DNA of 62,000 nt from Adiantum capillus-veneris (GCA_014529385.2 CM043952.1:154083557-154145556), one strand, 5' to 3'; positions 45,391 to 59,130 are shown, counted from the first letter of the stretch. Translations and numbers: made by a program. The notes: a model not told the origin generated them from the letters alone.

Positions 45391-45979
45391 GTTACAATAT
45401 CTCAACTATTCAACATCATGAGTTCCTTGTCATATCCATAATAAACCGTCTCAAAGAATTGCCGTCAGCACCATATGAGTGTTTCTTGTTCATTCTTGTT
45501 GCTTTGCTTCTTTTTCTAGCATTCATGCTTGCATGTTTCAAGAGTAATCAGTAACAAAGTATCTAACACGCTTGCTTAATATTCTACTTTAAACTCAATA
45601 TAATTTTACCTCATAGTCCCTTGTTTCGGTTTATTAATCAACATTTTTAGCTGACTATTAACCAAGGTAGAGGGTTAGAGATTTTCTCTTAATACCATAG
45701 AAATATATCCTTTTAATTCTTTGTAGTTACCACTTCTTAGTCCAATATTATGAAGCATTACATGTCATGTGTCAATTCTTTCTAGAGTATTATAAAGGAA
45801 GTTTTGGATATTGTGATTAGCCTAGGGAGGATAACAGTGTCCAATTGACTCCCCAAAAATACATGACTGCAAAACAACAAGTACAAAAGCCACTCAAAAA
45901 TCTATATTTTGGTCTTGAATGCACTCACTAGCTTAGCAATGATGCCTCAACACCCCTCCTATGCATGCCAAATGCAATT
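45391..45979. other. No gene seen
   Basis: AT-rich flank of copia-3 with no conserved frame. Confidence 0.5.
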
Positions 45980-46640
45980 TTAATATGTAAAATGTGATTT
46001 ATGAGCAGAGATATACTCTAAGCCCTTTATCCCAGACGTGGAAGCTTTGGCTTGCTCTCCACTCTCAATTTTGGTGATTTCCTCCTCGGTTTCCTCCATT
46101 GTATGTGGCTCTTCTTCAGGTTCTTTTGCTGTTTGTTTTAAAATAACTTGGTGCTTCTCAAGGGGTATTGTTTCAACTTCTAATTCTACCATTTCTTGGC
46201 CATCTTGAGCTATCTCTTATGTGGTCTTTGTATTGGTGGTCTCTTCTTGACCGACCGGTTCAAACTCTTGATTTTTCTCCATAGGTGCTTCTTCATGTGT
46301 TTGTTTCTGGTGGATGGGTGAAGGAGACTTTGTAGTTTCTTGAATTTTAGGTGGGGAAGAGGGAACATTGGCTATTTTTGTGGCGCCTTCCTCATGTTCA
46401 AGTTTTTTCTTCACCATAATTTCATTCTAGATCAGCAAGGGGATCTTGCCCGGCTTGGTACATGGGATTATTTGTGCGTAGCTTGGTCGGTATTTGGCTT
46501 CCAAAATTCTTTAAAATTGCCTGCCATACCTCTTTCTCTCTCAAAGGTCTCTTTTTCTCTTTCTAGGCGGGCTGCCCTCTGTGCTAGTTCTTCAATAATG
46601 ACATGTGTTTTCACTTTTCTTCTTTAAGAAGCACGTTTCT
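45980..46640 (-). pseudogene. Charged, coiled-coil-like coding remnant, unrecognised
   Basis: The minus strand carries a broken frame: coiled-coil start (ELAQRAARLEKEKETFERER), a short basic segment in a shifted frame (RILEAKYRPSYAQIIPCTK), then a stop and a long K/E/P/T-rich tail (MVKKKLEHEEGATKIANV ... EEPHTMEETEEEITKIESGE) with one TAA at 46217-46219, ending HKSHFTY. Composition resembles charged tails of retroelement gag or additional ORFs. I cannot name the family. Confidence 0.4.
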
Positions 46641-48000
46641 CCATTTTTTGTTTGCCTTTGGCTTTCTTCTTCTGTCTCAAAGGGTTTTGATGCCTACATA
46701 AAGTTGTCACTGCTGTATCCTGCAAGATTGCAAGACACACACTCAAACATGCACCATTGAGATGCCAAAAACAGTTTGGATTGAAGTGAGCTCCCTGTAG
46801 GGAATAAAAATTGCTCTCAATAGAGCACAAGCACACACAAGTGCTAATCATATGCATATGCATAAAATTCTAAAAGAGAAGTAGTCACTGGTAAGAAATC
46901 TCCCTCCGAATCTGGAATGTTTCATTGACTGACAAAACCTATCAACCGTAGTGAACTAGGTTAGGTAAATCAAACCACATATGCCATGCATGCAGTAACT
47001 AGCACATGCCAAGTGTAATAACAATAAATTTATAATGGAAATCCTACCAAGAAAACCTATAAACCTGTAATTGTGTAGACCCTATGAGTCCAAAAGACCG
47101 ATCAAACTAGTAGCCTATGAGCTATCAATGGCTTAGCATCACAAAATCAGACCACATTAGGCATACATCAAGATCTATGTAAAACTAAGCACTGAGAAGC
47201 CAAACTATGATCATGGTTGAAGGCAATACAATTTTTACACCAATTGTCATAATCTAATATCTAACCAAACCAAATGATTTTCTCATATTAAAATGATCAT
47301 TTAATGTGGCAGAATAAACGGGAACAAGAGTTAGAATATAGACATGTGCTTATGGATCTATCTCAACGCGGGGCCAATGTTAAAGGGGTTCAAATGAGAG
47401 ATGGTCTATCAAAGAGCAAGGCTAGCTAATGGAGCTTAAAGACCTTAGGGTTAGCTTCATTAAAGACCTCCAAAAGTTAGTGTTAAAATTCCTTTGACCT
47501 TAGGCAAGCTAGGGCTATGCTTGAGGTGCTTGTCGTGCTTGCTGACTAAGGTGCTTGAGGTGGTTTTCGTGCTTGCTCACTAAGGTGCTTGAGGGGCTTG
47601 ACGTGTTCCACAAAGTCACACATCCCTACTCATGAGGGGTGAGCCCTCATTGTAGGAGCTTGAGAGAGAAGACACACACCCTCACACAAGGAAATCTTGC
47701 TCTAAAGAAGCAACTAGGACACTTGTCAAGTTCCTCTTCATGTTGCCCTTATGGTGTGCCTAAAGCCTATTGGTTGGTCTCTCAAGGGCTCCAATGATAA
47801 TTTAGTTAATTGAATTAATTAATTATCAATTTATCAAGTCCTCTTCTCAAAGGGGAAAGGGGGACACCTGTCCCAAGACCAGCATGGTTTGTTAATATGC
47901 ACCCTGCATGTGATTGGCTAAGCTTGTAGGGGTCCAATCATCTTCTAGCATGAGCTACAAAGGGGGTCGACCAAGGAAGCTAGGGGCTATCTTGGGGGGT

Positions 48001-48003
<3 letters not shown>
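46641..48003. other. No gene seen; short imperfect tandem repeats at 47518-47606
   Basis: Mostly low-complexity AT-rich sequence. GTGCTTGCTNACTAAGGTGC repeats about every 37 bp near 47535-47590. Confidence 0.5.

Positions 48004-48080
<77 letters not shown>
48004..48080. repeat. (CT)n microsatellite, ~77 bp
   Basis: Pure CT tract. Confidence 0.97.
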
Positions 48081-48083
<3 letters not shown>

Positions 48084-49990
48084 GTGTGTGAAGTGCAAAG
48101 TGTAAGAGCTCCATCTCCTTCTCCAAGCTTGTTGAGAAGTTGAGAGCCTACACCAACACTCTTGGCAATGTAATGAAAATCCAACCAAGAGCCATGCTTC
48201 AATGCTTAAGCTTGCCATCTTCTTCATCTTCATTACTATGATATTATGCTATGCTACACAAGAAAAGTGATGATAAGTGAGTAACTATTTCTTTCTGCTA
48301 TGAATGTTTCTTCTTCCTCTTCCCTACCCTCATTCTCCACTAGCTCTCTCCACCTCTGAAGGTGTTTGAGGCCTTGGGACTGAGGCCAGGGATGGTTGAT
48401 GCTTTTTACAAAGATTATGTTATGCTCACGATGCATGAAGCTTTCCATCTTCATTGTATCACCTAGGTAACAAAGAACACAAAGATTTTATTGTACCAAG
48501 TCTTTCTTGATGGAAGAATCTATAATACAAAAGCCTATTGGAGGCTGGACCAGCTCCACATAAATTTGGTCCTCAATTGTTGTCAAGTTCTCTAACTCTC
48601 GCTCTTGCAAAAGTATTGTTCATGCCAAGTTAATTAAATGTATGGTTATGTTGGTACCACTAATTAAGTTCACCCTCAATATTCTCAAAGTAGTCTCACA
48701 AAAAATACTCACTTTTATTCTCTTAATTTTGCTATTCTCAAAGTTCATAGGTCATTTCCATTACACCAATATGGTGGGGTAATTGTGAAAAACATCAAAC
48801 TTTTTACCCACTTTTTACCTCCCTTTTTCCTCTCCTATGAGGAATGCGTAAAACCACTCTAGAGTAAGAACGACTAGGACGTGAGGATGAGGCAACAAAA
48901 GTGCAAAAATCGTCTCCTTATCCTCTACCAACTCGCCAACCTTACCAATACTTCGAATACCCCTACTAAAACCCCTAGTGTGGTCTTTGAATCCCTATCA
49001 TGTCATTTTTTGAGTCTCAAATTGTTTTGGAGCCCCCTCACAGTTTTTGCACTTACACCCCAACCATGAAAAAATGACCCCTCCAAAGCTATTGGTGTGG
49101 TAATTTTTTTTAAAGGTTTAGCCTCTAGCTCCCCCACCAGGCTCAAATCATTTTAAAGTCCCTTGGTGGTTTTTTCCTTGAAGTGGTCTCCCCAAAAATA
49201 AAAAGCCTTTTGGACACCCTAGATGTGAATTTTGAGTTAACATTGGACCCCACAAGCCATTCAGTTGCTTAGATCATAGTAGAGCCCTTGATATTTTTGT
49301 GTCCAAATGGGTTATAAAAGTGTTTAGAAGCACAATGGTGTGCCTACCTTGAGTTTTTTCTACCTAAATTGACTAAAAAAATGCTCACAATGTTTTAGAT
49401 CCCCTTGGTGGTCAGTGAAAAAATTTGGGCCCAAATATAGCTTACTTTTGCTTATGTCACCTTGTTGGTCCTTTTAGAACTTGATTTGGGCTTCTATAGC
49501 TCCATATATGCTCCATTTTGCATTGGTTAGTTTTTCTGTTTTTCTTAGAGAATTGTGGTCCAGTTCCTTTCTTAGAGACTGTTTGCTTTGCTACCCTATT
49601 TGGTGTTTTTTTTTCATTTTTTACTCTCTGAGTATTTTTTGGTCTTCAACTACTTTCTCTCGTTGTTTGCCTTCATAGTTTCTTTTGGCAAGTCTGAAAC
49701 CTTACCTGCTAGATTGCCAGATTTTCCCCCTTGTTGTGGCTAGGTGTAGTCTCCACACCATCTGTAGGTGTATGTGAGTGTGAGTGCATAGGTCGGAAGA
49801 ATGAAGAGTGCCTAATGTATGTTTCAAGTGTGGTAAAAACCTATATGCATGGTAGAATAGAATATGGGGGAGAAAAAAATAAAAGGAAGGGTGCTCTGTT
49901 GGATTTTGAAATTGCTATAGAGTGTGAATTTACTGCATGGTTGAACTCTAAAGCTCACTTGTGGATGTGTGGAGCATTTGACTATGACAA
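48081..49990. other. No gene seen
   Basis: About 1.9 kb of T-rich and A-rich sequence with short random frames only. The 49731 frame on + (118 codons) shows no conserved motif and may be the degraded 5' part of the gypsy-3 remnant that follows. Confidence 0.5.
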
Positions 49991-51987
49991 TTCAGCCAAG
50001 GACAAAAACAAGAAGCGGGACTTAGATTTTGGCCACCTTAGATGTTTGTGTCAAAGAGATCACACCTACCAATCTTTGCGACGATAATGGTATAGACCTA
50101 GTTCCCTTATGCATGATTAAAGTAAATCCAAGCAAAAATCATCAAAAAACAATAGAAACCGGCAAAGCACAAGGAGTTGATACCACAGTGAAGTGTTTAC
50201 ATATTCGGGATGAGATCTCTATTTGAGATCTACCCATGGAAAGTGATTCAGGCCGCGCCTTGGAGCAAAATAGAGAATCAAGTGATGAATCTTGCTATGG
50301 CACCTTGGACACCCAAGGATACTTGAATCTTAGTGCATAAAATTAAAATCAGAAGGTCATGAGAGTGATTGTGAAACAAAACCTGAAAAATTCTTTGACT
50401 TTCCAAATCAGAAACCCAAAAGACAACAACATTATAGAAACAAATGCATTGCAAAATGGATGAGAAACAATCCAATGCCACACATTAACAAGAAACAATT
50501 GTACTTGAGACTGGCAGGGGTTCATGATTGCATGAGAGACAAGGTGATTGGAAGGGAAGCAACACCTTCTTAGCCAAACAAATTAACTAAAACAAAAAAT
50601 AGGACAACTGATGAAACCTCCAAAAGAAGCTTCAAAGACAATGGAAGCTGCAAGTGAACCTAAATGGACTAAGGTTGAACAAAAAAAGAAATACAATGAG
50701 CTAGAACAAACATTGAAAGAGATTTGGACAATAGAAATGGAAAGTGACAATAAAAATGGGAAATAATGAGGGAAAGATGGAATAAGTGTACCCTCATATT
50801 ACAAAAAGTACACTATTCAAGACACAAAATTATTGTTGAACAACCAATGAAGGAGAAGGCTAAACCAAGAAAATCTTGTGATGGGCCTAAGGATGCTAAA
50901 AGAATAGATCTAGCAAAACTAAGAGAAGAGTCTAAACCTGCTTACATTGCTATATATCTATCACCAGACGAGGAAGAGTTGTTGATTCAAATGCTCAAAG
51001 AGTATAAGATTGTTTACATGGTCTTATAAGGACTTAAAAGGGATTGATCCTACCATCTTTTAGCATACAATTCCTCTAAAGCCTGATGCTAATCCAAGTA
51101 GACAATGTCCTTACACTTACAAAAAAGAACTTTTGCAAAGATAATCAAAGAGAAAATTGACAAGCTAAATGAAGTTGAGTTCATCCACAAAATTGAGCAC
51201 ATGGATTGGATATCCCCAATTGTGGTGCTACCTAAGAAGAATGGCAAATCGAGAGTGTGCATCAATCTCAAAAAATTAAATGCATCTACTATTTGTGACA
51301 ACTATCCTTTTTCTATCACTGATCATGTCTTGGAAAGAGTAGCTAGAAAACGTGCATATAGTTTTTTGGAAGTATTTTCAAGTTACAATCAATTAGTGAT
51401 TAAACCAAAAGATCAGCACAAAACAACCTTTGCAATTGAATGGGGCATTTTTGCTTTTTGAGTGATGCCTTTTGTGTTGAAAAATGCATGCGCCACCTTC
51501 CAAAGACTTATGGCTCATGCTTTCAAAGAATACTTGCGTATCTTTTTAGAAATCTATATGGATGGACTGCCAAAATCTTAAAAAAATATGTTTTTATGGT
51601 AAGACAGGGAAAGATCCCAGGACATATTGTATCTGCAAATGGAATATCCAAGGATATGGACAAAATCAATGTGATTGTGGATATACCACGTCCGAGAACA
51701 CTAAGAGAGGTTCAATAATTCATGGAACATTTAGAAGGTTTATCTACATGTACATAATTATTGCTAAGCCTCTCTATGGTTTGATCATAACCTTTGACTG
51801 GATAGAAGATTACAAGAAATCATTTCAAAAGATAAAGTAGGATTTGGTATCACTGATCCTCAAGGCACTGGATTGGAGTTAAATCTTTCATGTTCATGTA
51901 GTAGACGCCTCTGCATTTTCCATTGGATGTGTTATGGCACAACCTAGTGAGAGAACTATGGATTTTTCAATCTGCTATGCTAGCCGT
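49991..51987 (+). pseudogene. gypsy-3 pol remnant (protease linker to RNase H start)
   Basis: The strongest block is RT: KIDKLNEVEFIHKI, WISPIVVLPKKNGKSRVCI, LKKLNASTICDNYPF, FLEVFSSYNQL, KTTFAIEWGIFAF-stop-VMPF, then GHIVSANGISKDMDKINVIV in another frame and KPLYGLIITFDWIEDYKKSF. It ends in VDASAFSIGCVMAQPSERTM (start of RNase H). Upstream, scattered frames (e.g. CVKEITPTNLCDDNGIDLVP) may be protease or linker. Stops and frame shifts throughout. The sequence is cut at 51988, where a TGTTGGG... unit begins. Confidence 0.75.
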
Positions 51988-52861
51988 TGTTGGGTGCATT
52001 TCTGACACCCCGTTTTTTGTAAATTTGTCAATGCGGACATGACGCCGGATGTCAAAAGTGTGTGTGGGATTTCTTTTTGTGGGGTTTTTATCTTGCTTTA
52101 GCAAGCACATGTACATGCACTGCAAGTCGCTAGTCTAGTAACAGCTGTCGGGCTACTGTAAGTGCCCGTGAGTGAGTTTTTTGAAGGGAGACTTTTATAT
52201 AACTTAAACTCATGTATAAACTTAAAAACGTTCAGTCAAATATCAGAAATTTTCAGATTTGTGGTGGTTTGGGCTTCTCCATGATTTTTGATGTAGTTTT
52301 TGCCCTCGCCTTGCCTTCTCTATGCGTAGTCGTACCGGGACAACTCTCTGTTTGCATCAATTTTGCATGTAGCAGCGTGTATATTAAAATTTGTTCATCT
52401 TCAGCTTTCTCGCCAGCCATTTTTCAAGCTTTATCTCAAGCTTTAAAGTGCCCCAATTGGAATTGTGCTCTTCAGGTTACAACTAGTTCTCTGTAGGGTT
52501 ATGGCTATGACAGCATAGTGGCAAATTGTGTGGAGCCAGATTGGGAGGGCATGTATGTATGAATTGTGGAATTGATGTTGAAGTTGTGAGTTTGTGATGT
52601 TCAATGGTGAAAGGGGAGACCCTTGTATTCATATGCATTGGACGGTGTGTGCTGTAAATCCATGCTTTGACACGGTTTGGCTCCTATCTGGCATAGTCTC
52701 TTGGGTGGGCGACGACCAGTAAATTCCCAAAAGGGACTACTCTTGTTGGACTTTGGTGTTTCAAAGGGATTTTCCAAAGCCTTTGGTGTTGTTGTAGTGC
52801 TCTTTCAACGCTCTTGGGTGACATTGCTATAGAGGTGTTTTAGTTTTCTTGTTTCCCAACA
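51988..52861. repeat. Possible solo or unpaired LTR (TGTTGGG...CCCAACA)
   Basis: The 874-bp unit begins TGTTGGGTGCATTTCTGACA exactly where the gypsy-3 RNase H homology stops, and ends TTGTTTCCCAACA. The 7-bp terminal inverted repeat with TG/CA is LTR-like. I found no second copy and no clear 5-bp TSD. It could be the 3' LTR of the minus-strand gypsy-4 next door or an unrelated solo LTR. Confidence 0.4.
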
Positions 52862-52997
52862 CCGTCAACTTAAAAATGCCGCACAAAACCACACAAGTAT
52901 GGAAAGGGAAGGAATGAGAATGGCCTATGCTATGAAGAAATTTTGGAATTACCTCCTAGACAACTAGTTTTTTAATTTTTGGATCACCAAGTACTGC

Positions 52998-55911
52998 TCA
53001 TACTCCTTCAAGAATGACTTTGATGTTACAAAAATACTCTTCAAGCTCATCAGACCAAACAAATTCTACTTGTTGTGTCAACTTTTGCAAAGGATGAAGC
53101 AACTCCAAAGCTAAGTGAATAAAGCGTGACATATAATTCACCTTTTGAATGAATGAGATGACCTCTTTGAGATTCTTGGGTGATGGGAGCTCAATAAGAG
53201 CCTTTGCCTTTGAAGGATCCACCTCAATGCCTTTATAGGAAACCTTGTGACCAAGCAAGATCACTTCATCCTCACCTATGTGGCACTTGTCGGGGTTGAG
53301 TTGACCTCCCATGCCATAGAGCTTCTTTAAACCTTCTTCTACCCTTTGTAGATGCAATGCTTTTGAGCTATAAATGCAAAAATCATCAATTAAAAACCTA
53401 ATGGACTTTCCAAAGAATGCTTGAAACACCATGTTCATGAAGCGTTGGAAAGTTGCAGGAGCATTTGTTAGGCTAAATGGCATGACTCTAAAAGCATAAA
53501 AACCCCAAGGAGTGATGAAGGTTGTTTTCAACAAATCTTCTAATGCGATACCTATTTGAAAGTAACTCGAGTAGCCATCACACACAGTGTACTTCTCATG
53601 ACTAGCTAACTCATTTAGTATCTCATCCTGAAATAGGAGGGGAAAGTGATCTCTTTTTGTTGCCTCATTAAGTGGACGGTAATCCACACACACACTCCAC
53701 TTGCCGTTTTTCTTAGGAGTGACAACAACGGGAGAGACCCACTCTGAATTCTCCACTGGATAAATGAAACCTGTTGCTAGAAGCTTTCTTACCTCCTTGA
53801 GTAAAGCCTGCTCCTTGATGACTCCTAGCCTTCGTAGCTTCTGAGCCTTAGGTGTGGCCTCTGGCTTCAACTCAATTTTGTGTTGAACCGCATCTACTCC
53901 ATGCACATCAGTGTAGTCTTTAGCAAAAAGCCTAGGAAATTTCTTTAACACACCTTTGAGCTCCTCTCTTTCATCCTTTGTAAGTGTTGTAGATAACATA
54001 CCTTCTAGCATTCTTTCATCTTCCACTTTTTGGTTCTCTTGCGAACCTACCTCTTCCAAACCTGGGCAAGAGGTCTCTTGGTTGTTTGGCTTAAACCTTA
54101 CCCCCATGACTTCAATGGAAGACTCCTCTTCAGTAATGTTGCCGCTACTTTCTCCTTCTGAAGTGCTATCGGTCCAGCCTTCCTCCGTCTCACTTTGAGA
54201 TGATTCTTCATGGAGCTCCTCTTGGCGTTGTTCCTTCATGTCAAAGACAACCTTCTTATGATTGTCATTCCTACAAATTAGCTTTCCACTCTCCCAATCC
54301 TACAAAGCTCGCATTTTCATTAGCCATGGTCTTCCTAGGATAAGTGGGTAACCATTTCCTTTGGTAGACATGACATAGAAATCCACTGCCTTCTTAATGC
54401 CAAAGGCCTCCACTAAAATATTTTTACAAATGCCTACGCACCTAGCCTTGCTATTGTTTGCCATCTTGACTTTAATTTCAGGTGTCTCATGGATGTGCAT
54501 GCCTAGTTTTTGTATGAGTCCCTCTGTCATGATGCAAATTTGTGCACCCCCATCCACTAGACCTTTCTCAACCAATCTTCCTTTGATGTAACAATCTAGC
54601 ACAGGTGTAATATCCTCATTCATTTCAGCATGTGCAATTTTTACAATAGGCACACTCTCTTTTAGCTTTCTCCTAGTGCTAACTACCTTTGTTAAATCCC
54701 TCCTAACTTATGGGCATATGCAAGAAATTGAGGCCATGAGATATCATGACCCTTACCTCTCATGTCTTCCAACAAGTTGTATGGAGCCATACCATGTCCA
54801 AGAGGGAAGTCTTGGAGATTGATACGACGTCGAGTCCTCTTAGCTTCCTTGGTCTCCTTTGCCTTCTTGCCTCGTCCATGGTCACTCTGTGATGTGACAC
54901 CTTCTTTCTCTTTACCCTTCCCTCGGCCACGCTTAATGTCATTTGCTTCCATGTCAACCTCATTTGAATTTGTCACCTCTACCACATGCACATTTGGATC
55001 TGGCAAAGGTGGAACTCCTTCTACCCCTTGTGGAGGTGGTCTTGCTCCATTTGGCCTTTGTAGAAGCCGTGGTTGCTCACTAGTTCCTTCACCTGCATTC
55101 ATCACTGGGTAATTCAAGTTAGGTCTCCCTGGCTCTCCACGGGGCCAAGGACAATTATACATCCCATGTCCAGACTCACCGCAATTCCAACATTGCAAGA
55201 CTCTCCTAGGTTGTGAATCTCGCTCTTCAGACTTCTTTGCTTGTCCCTTTGGACCCACAGCTTGTGCAAGGTGAATTGACAAGCTACTTAAAGATTCATT
55301 TAACTTATCAATCACTTCCACCGTTACCTCAGGAAGCTCCCTAGATGTTGATGCTTGTGACTTACCTTTGGGTCTAAGACCTTCTATTGGAACCTCTCCC
55401 CTTAAGCATTTGAGTTTCCTATATTTCTCAGCAGCCCTAGTTTCAGCTGCATAAAAGGTAGCAGGTGCACCCGCCTCAACTTTTACCTTAAGGTCAGGAA
55501 AGAGTCCGGCTATGAACCTCTCCTTCTTTAGGAACTTTGCACCATCACCAAGGTTAGCAACATTTCTCACCCATACATCCCAAAGACGTAGAAACTCTTG
55601 CTTGTACAAGTAGTAGTCATCTAAGTCTTTTTGCTTATGAGAAACAATGTCTTGCCATAGTTTTGAGTGTTTTGGGGATCAAAGAAGTATCTCTTGAAAT
55701 GATAATTCCCTTTAACTTCCTCAGGTAAAGAGTCAAACCAAGTGCTAGCATCTTTCCTAAGGACCACCTCAAACATCTCTACACGTTCTTGATCAGTTAC
55801 TATCCTCTTGATATGACAAGACATCTTGAAATTTGCTAAAAATAATTATGCATTCTCTCCAGGCTCTCCAAAGAAAAGAGGATATTCGGACATTTGGCGC
55901 TGGGCCTCCAT
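52998..55911 (-). pseudogene. gypsy-4 gag-PR-RT (no RNase H or integrase)
   Basis: Gag starts at 55911 (MEAQRQMSEYPLFFGEPGEN), with TAA at codon ~24. It continues ERVEMFEVVLRKDASTWFDS, a CCHC knuckle (CWNCGESGHGMYNC, ~55175-55195) and a basic linker (GRGKGKEKEG). Protease (54653-54300) has LVDGGAQICIM and YPLILGRPWLMKM. RT (54239-52998) has FIYPVENSEWVSPVVVTPKK, SVCVDYRPLNEATKRDHFP, FSLTNAPATFQRFMN, the intact box FLIDDFCIYS, and LGHKVSYKGIEVD. The frame ends right after the RT connection, so the C-terminal half of pol is deleted. Frames shift between gag, PR and RT, as well as at 55610-55620. Confidence 0.88.
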
Positions 55912-56694
55912 TGAATTAGTTTCAACGTGACAACACGTTTTTGTTTTTGTTTTTTTTTTAGATTTACACAATAATATTTTCTAAATTGAAATCTATTCTA
56001 CAACAAAATAAAAATATTCACATCAAATGACCTATGATAATCAATAAGAGGCGGATGACAGGGTTTGGTGACGCCAGAATTTCTCCTACTCTTTGGGCAC
56101 CAAACATGAACACCATACATTGTTGAAAATGGATTTTCCTACTAATTGCAATGTTTATTCTAATGTGTGGAGTGAAATGAAAGGGGAAAACATCTATTCC
56201 TGGGCCATTATCCATTGTCTATGCATGACCTAATGCTTAAAACAAAACAAAAATATAGACGTCCAAACTAAGGTCGTACCTAATAAGGGGCAAAATGAAA
56301 GGATTTACTGAAGCGTTTATCTCGGCCAACCTAAGAGAAACTAAAATCTACGAATTGCACGTTGAAATTGCAACTTAGTACTAACAATTATGTGTACCTT
56401 TTGCCTTGCAATGGGAATGAAATGATCATACAAATTCTCGTGATTCATGCAAACTACTTGACTATGCCAAAGACTGATCCTACACAAAAATACACAAGCC
56501 CTCCTCAGTGGGGGCACCAATTTGAGGCGGTCCGGGGCGGGCAACAAGAAGAGTGGCCTCTAAGCACTCTTCTAGGCTCCCGTGCTGCTCAATTGGGTTG
56601 GGGTTGGAAACACAACAACACACACACAAACCCGCAACCTAACCCTACACAAATTTGGGACACCACCTAGTTTTGGATGTGAACTAGGACGCTT

Positions 56695-56696
<2 letters not shown>
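55912..56696. other. Untranslated leader region of gypsy-4; PBS-like site near 56514
   Basis: On the minus strand TGGTGCCCCCACTGAGGAGG (56495-56514) sits ~600 bp upstream of gag and begins TGG like a PBS. I could not match the tRNA. The LTR farther right is not defined. Confidence 0.35.

Positions 56697-56752
<56 letters not shown>
56697..56752. repeat. (AG)n microsatellite, ~56 bp
   Basis: Pure AG tract. Confidence 0.97.
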
Positions 56753-56756
<4 letters not shown>

Positions 56757-59130
56757 TGCTCGGGCTGCTTTGAAATGTATCGGCAGTGATCAAGCAAACA
56801 CAATTATATATGTAAGAAAGAGAGAGAGAAGGGGGAGGGGGTGCTTGTTGCACTAATACCTTCTTACAAATCTGTCATGACCAATCAAACTGAGATTAGT
56901 ATTTTTTCAACATAGCTTGAGTAAATTACACCACAACACATCACAAGAAAAGCTGCCCCAATCATTGTCTTAAGGCCAGTGGAGTCCTCTCCACCCTGTC
57001 GCCCTCTTATAGTATGTGGAATTTATGGCTAAATTGATGACAACACCCAAAGACAAGCTATCAAGAACTTTAAAAAAAACACACTTACACATCATTGTTG
57101 TCCATTACTTCATATTGGAAGTGAGACAAAGTATCCAAGCTTAGTCCAAATCCACCCTCCTTGATTCAGCAAATGTTGGGCTTACACTAGTAGGAGAAAT
57201 GATAGATTTCCTACTCTCAATTGAATGATCACTCTCTCTTACAATGACATAGAGTTCCCTCGCTAATCACCCCTAATACAACACATGCATATGCATAAGA
57301 CAATGAGCTTTCACTCAAGAGCTCCTTCTAGAGAGGTTGATCTTGGCTTCTCAAGCTATAGCATAGTGCTCTTGCTTATGGCTCCCCCCTTTTTGTGCTA
57401 GCTACATCCTCCTTTTATAGCAATTTTGAGGGCTAGGGTTACTCTTCTAACCATGTTTGGGTTAGATTTTCAGCACTTATCTAATTTCTTTTGCTTGGAA
57501 TTATCAAGAAGTTGGTGGGGATAGATGAAGAAAAGAGAGAGGAGAGAAGTGGAGGTAATAGGACTTTTCATACTAGGTTAGTGTTAGTAAATTAGTAGAG
57601 TTAGTGTTTTTATTGATTTACAAATGGAATTGGATATTTACAATGGGAGTATCCATGTAGGATACAAATAAGGAAGAAAAAACTCTTAATAGGTAAGAAA
57701 ATATGGATTTCTTACAATGTTGATGCTCCAAGTGTCTTGAGTAGAGTCAATTTTGACGCTTGTTGACGGTCCACTAGCTTGACGGTACGTTTTTTCTCCA
57801 CTCTTGACCTTCCTTGGGAGCCAAGGTAAGTGAACATGAGTAATCAATCACCATGATGCTGTCTTTCAAGAAAAGAGGCTGAATTTTGTAGTTTTTTTTA
57901 TAGATATGGGTAATATGGATGAAGAAAAATGAGACTAGGTGGTCAATTTTGGAATGGAAGTGTGTGTAGGAGACATGAGTTCACCATGGTTTCTCTTATT
58001 CTTCAAGGTTGAGAAGAAGGCTGAGTAGGGTGTAGAGAGGAGTGGTGAGAGAGGTGGGGATGATGAGTGGAGAAGTGTGTGTGAAAGAGGAAAATGATAA
58101 AGTGGAAGAGGGAGTGTGGCTGCATGGCATGGGCAAACTGGGGTCCACCAATAAAATCATAGCTCCCAGATCGTAGCTCAAAAAAATATGAAAAAATTTT
58201 AAGGTAAAAGTTCAGCCCACGAGTAACAACTTTTGTTTGTATCACCTTTTCAAATTCGGAGAGCAAGTGATCTTTAAAAATTCAGCAAAGCCGACTGTTT
58301 TTTTCCACTGCACAAAGTCCTTGTGGGGTCCTTCTTTGGATGATTCTTTTGAATACCTCCAAGAGTGAGCCCCCCATAGTGCATGCATGCATGCCACATA
58401 CCCTTGACCTTATTTGGTAGGTCTATAATTGAAGATATTGTTGAGATCATGATATAAGTGAATAGTACAACTAAGAAAATCAAATATTGAGGGGTCTAAA
58501 AAAAATATGTACATGTCAAATAATATTGGTGGAAAAAATATAAAGGGGTCAAAATAAATCTCTCTCATTATAAGTCTACCATAAAAAGATGAATATTTTT
58601 TATGGTCTAATTTATGAGAGTAATAGAGAATAGATGTAGGAAGGAAAAAATCACAATAGTGAAAAAATATACACATAAATAGAACTAGTTTTTTTGGATT
58701 TTTGTTGGGATGGAGTTACACCAAAAATAAGAGAAGCTTGCATGAAATTATTTTTATATGGAATAAAGAGTATGCAAAATGTAAGAAAAAATATGGTAAT
58801 GGTGAGTCAATGTACATAGCATAAATAACACACCAATATTTAAATAAATACCAAAATAATTATAAAAAATCCTTTTATTTAATCCCTATATACAATGAAA
58901 TATTTACACACAAATGGGCCGTAATATACTTATTTTTTTAATTTTATTTTTTGGCTCAACTAGCCGAGTGACTAGCTAATTGAGGGTTTTTTAAGAAAAT
59001 ATGGGGAAAGTCCCCTAACTCACACATGCCTATGTACAGTGAAATGGTAGGGATAGCCACAGTGTTTGGATGATTTTGGTAGGGTGGGTTAACTCACTAT
59101 GGCAATTACGGCGGAGAGCCGAAAAACGGC
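56753..59130. other. No gene seen; possible minus-strand LTR promoter
   Basis: About 2.4 kb of AT-rich sequence. On the minus strand CTATAAAAGGAGG (57409-57421) is a good TATA box and could belong to the 5' LTR of gypsy-4, but LTR ends were not found. No conserved coding region. Confidence 0.45.

Noticed and set aside
46000-48003. Host gene between retroelements
   Set aside because: No spliced frame, no conserved domain and no promoter-to-terminator organisation could be assembled.
52210-52496. 94-codon frame at 52212-52496 as a signal-peptide protein
   Set aside because: It lies inside an LTR-like unit and shows no conservation pattern. Hydrophobic stretches are expected from T-rich sequence.
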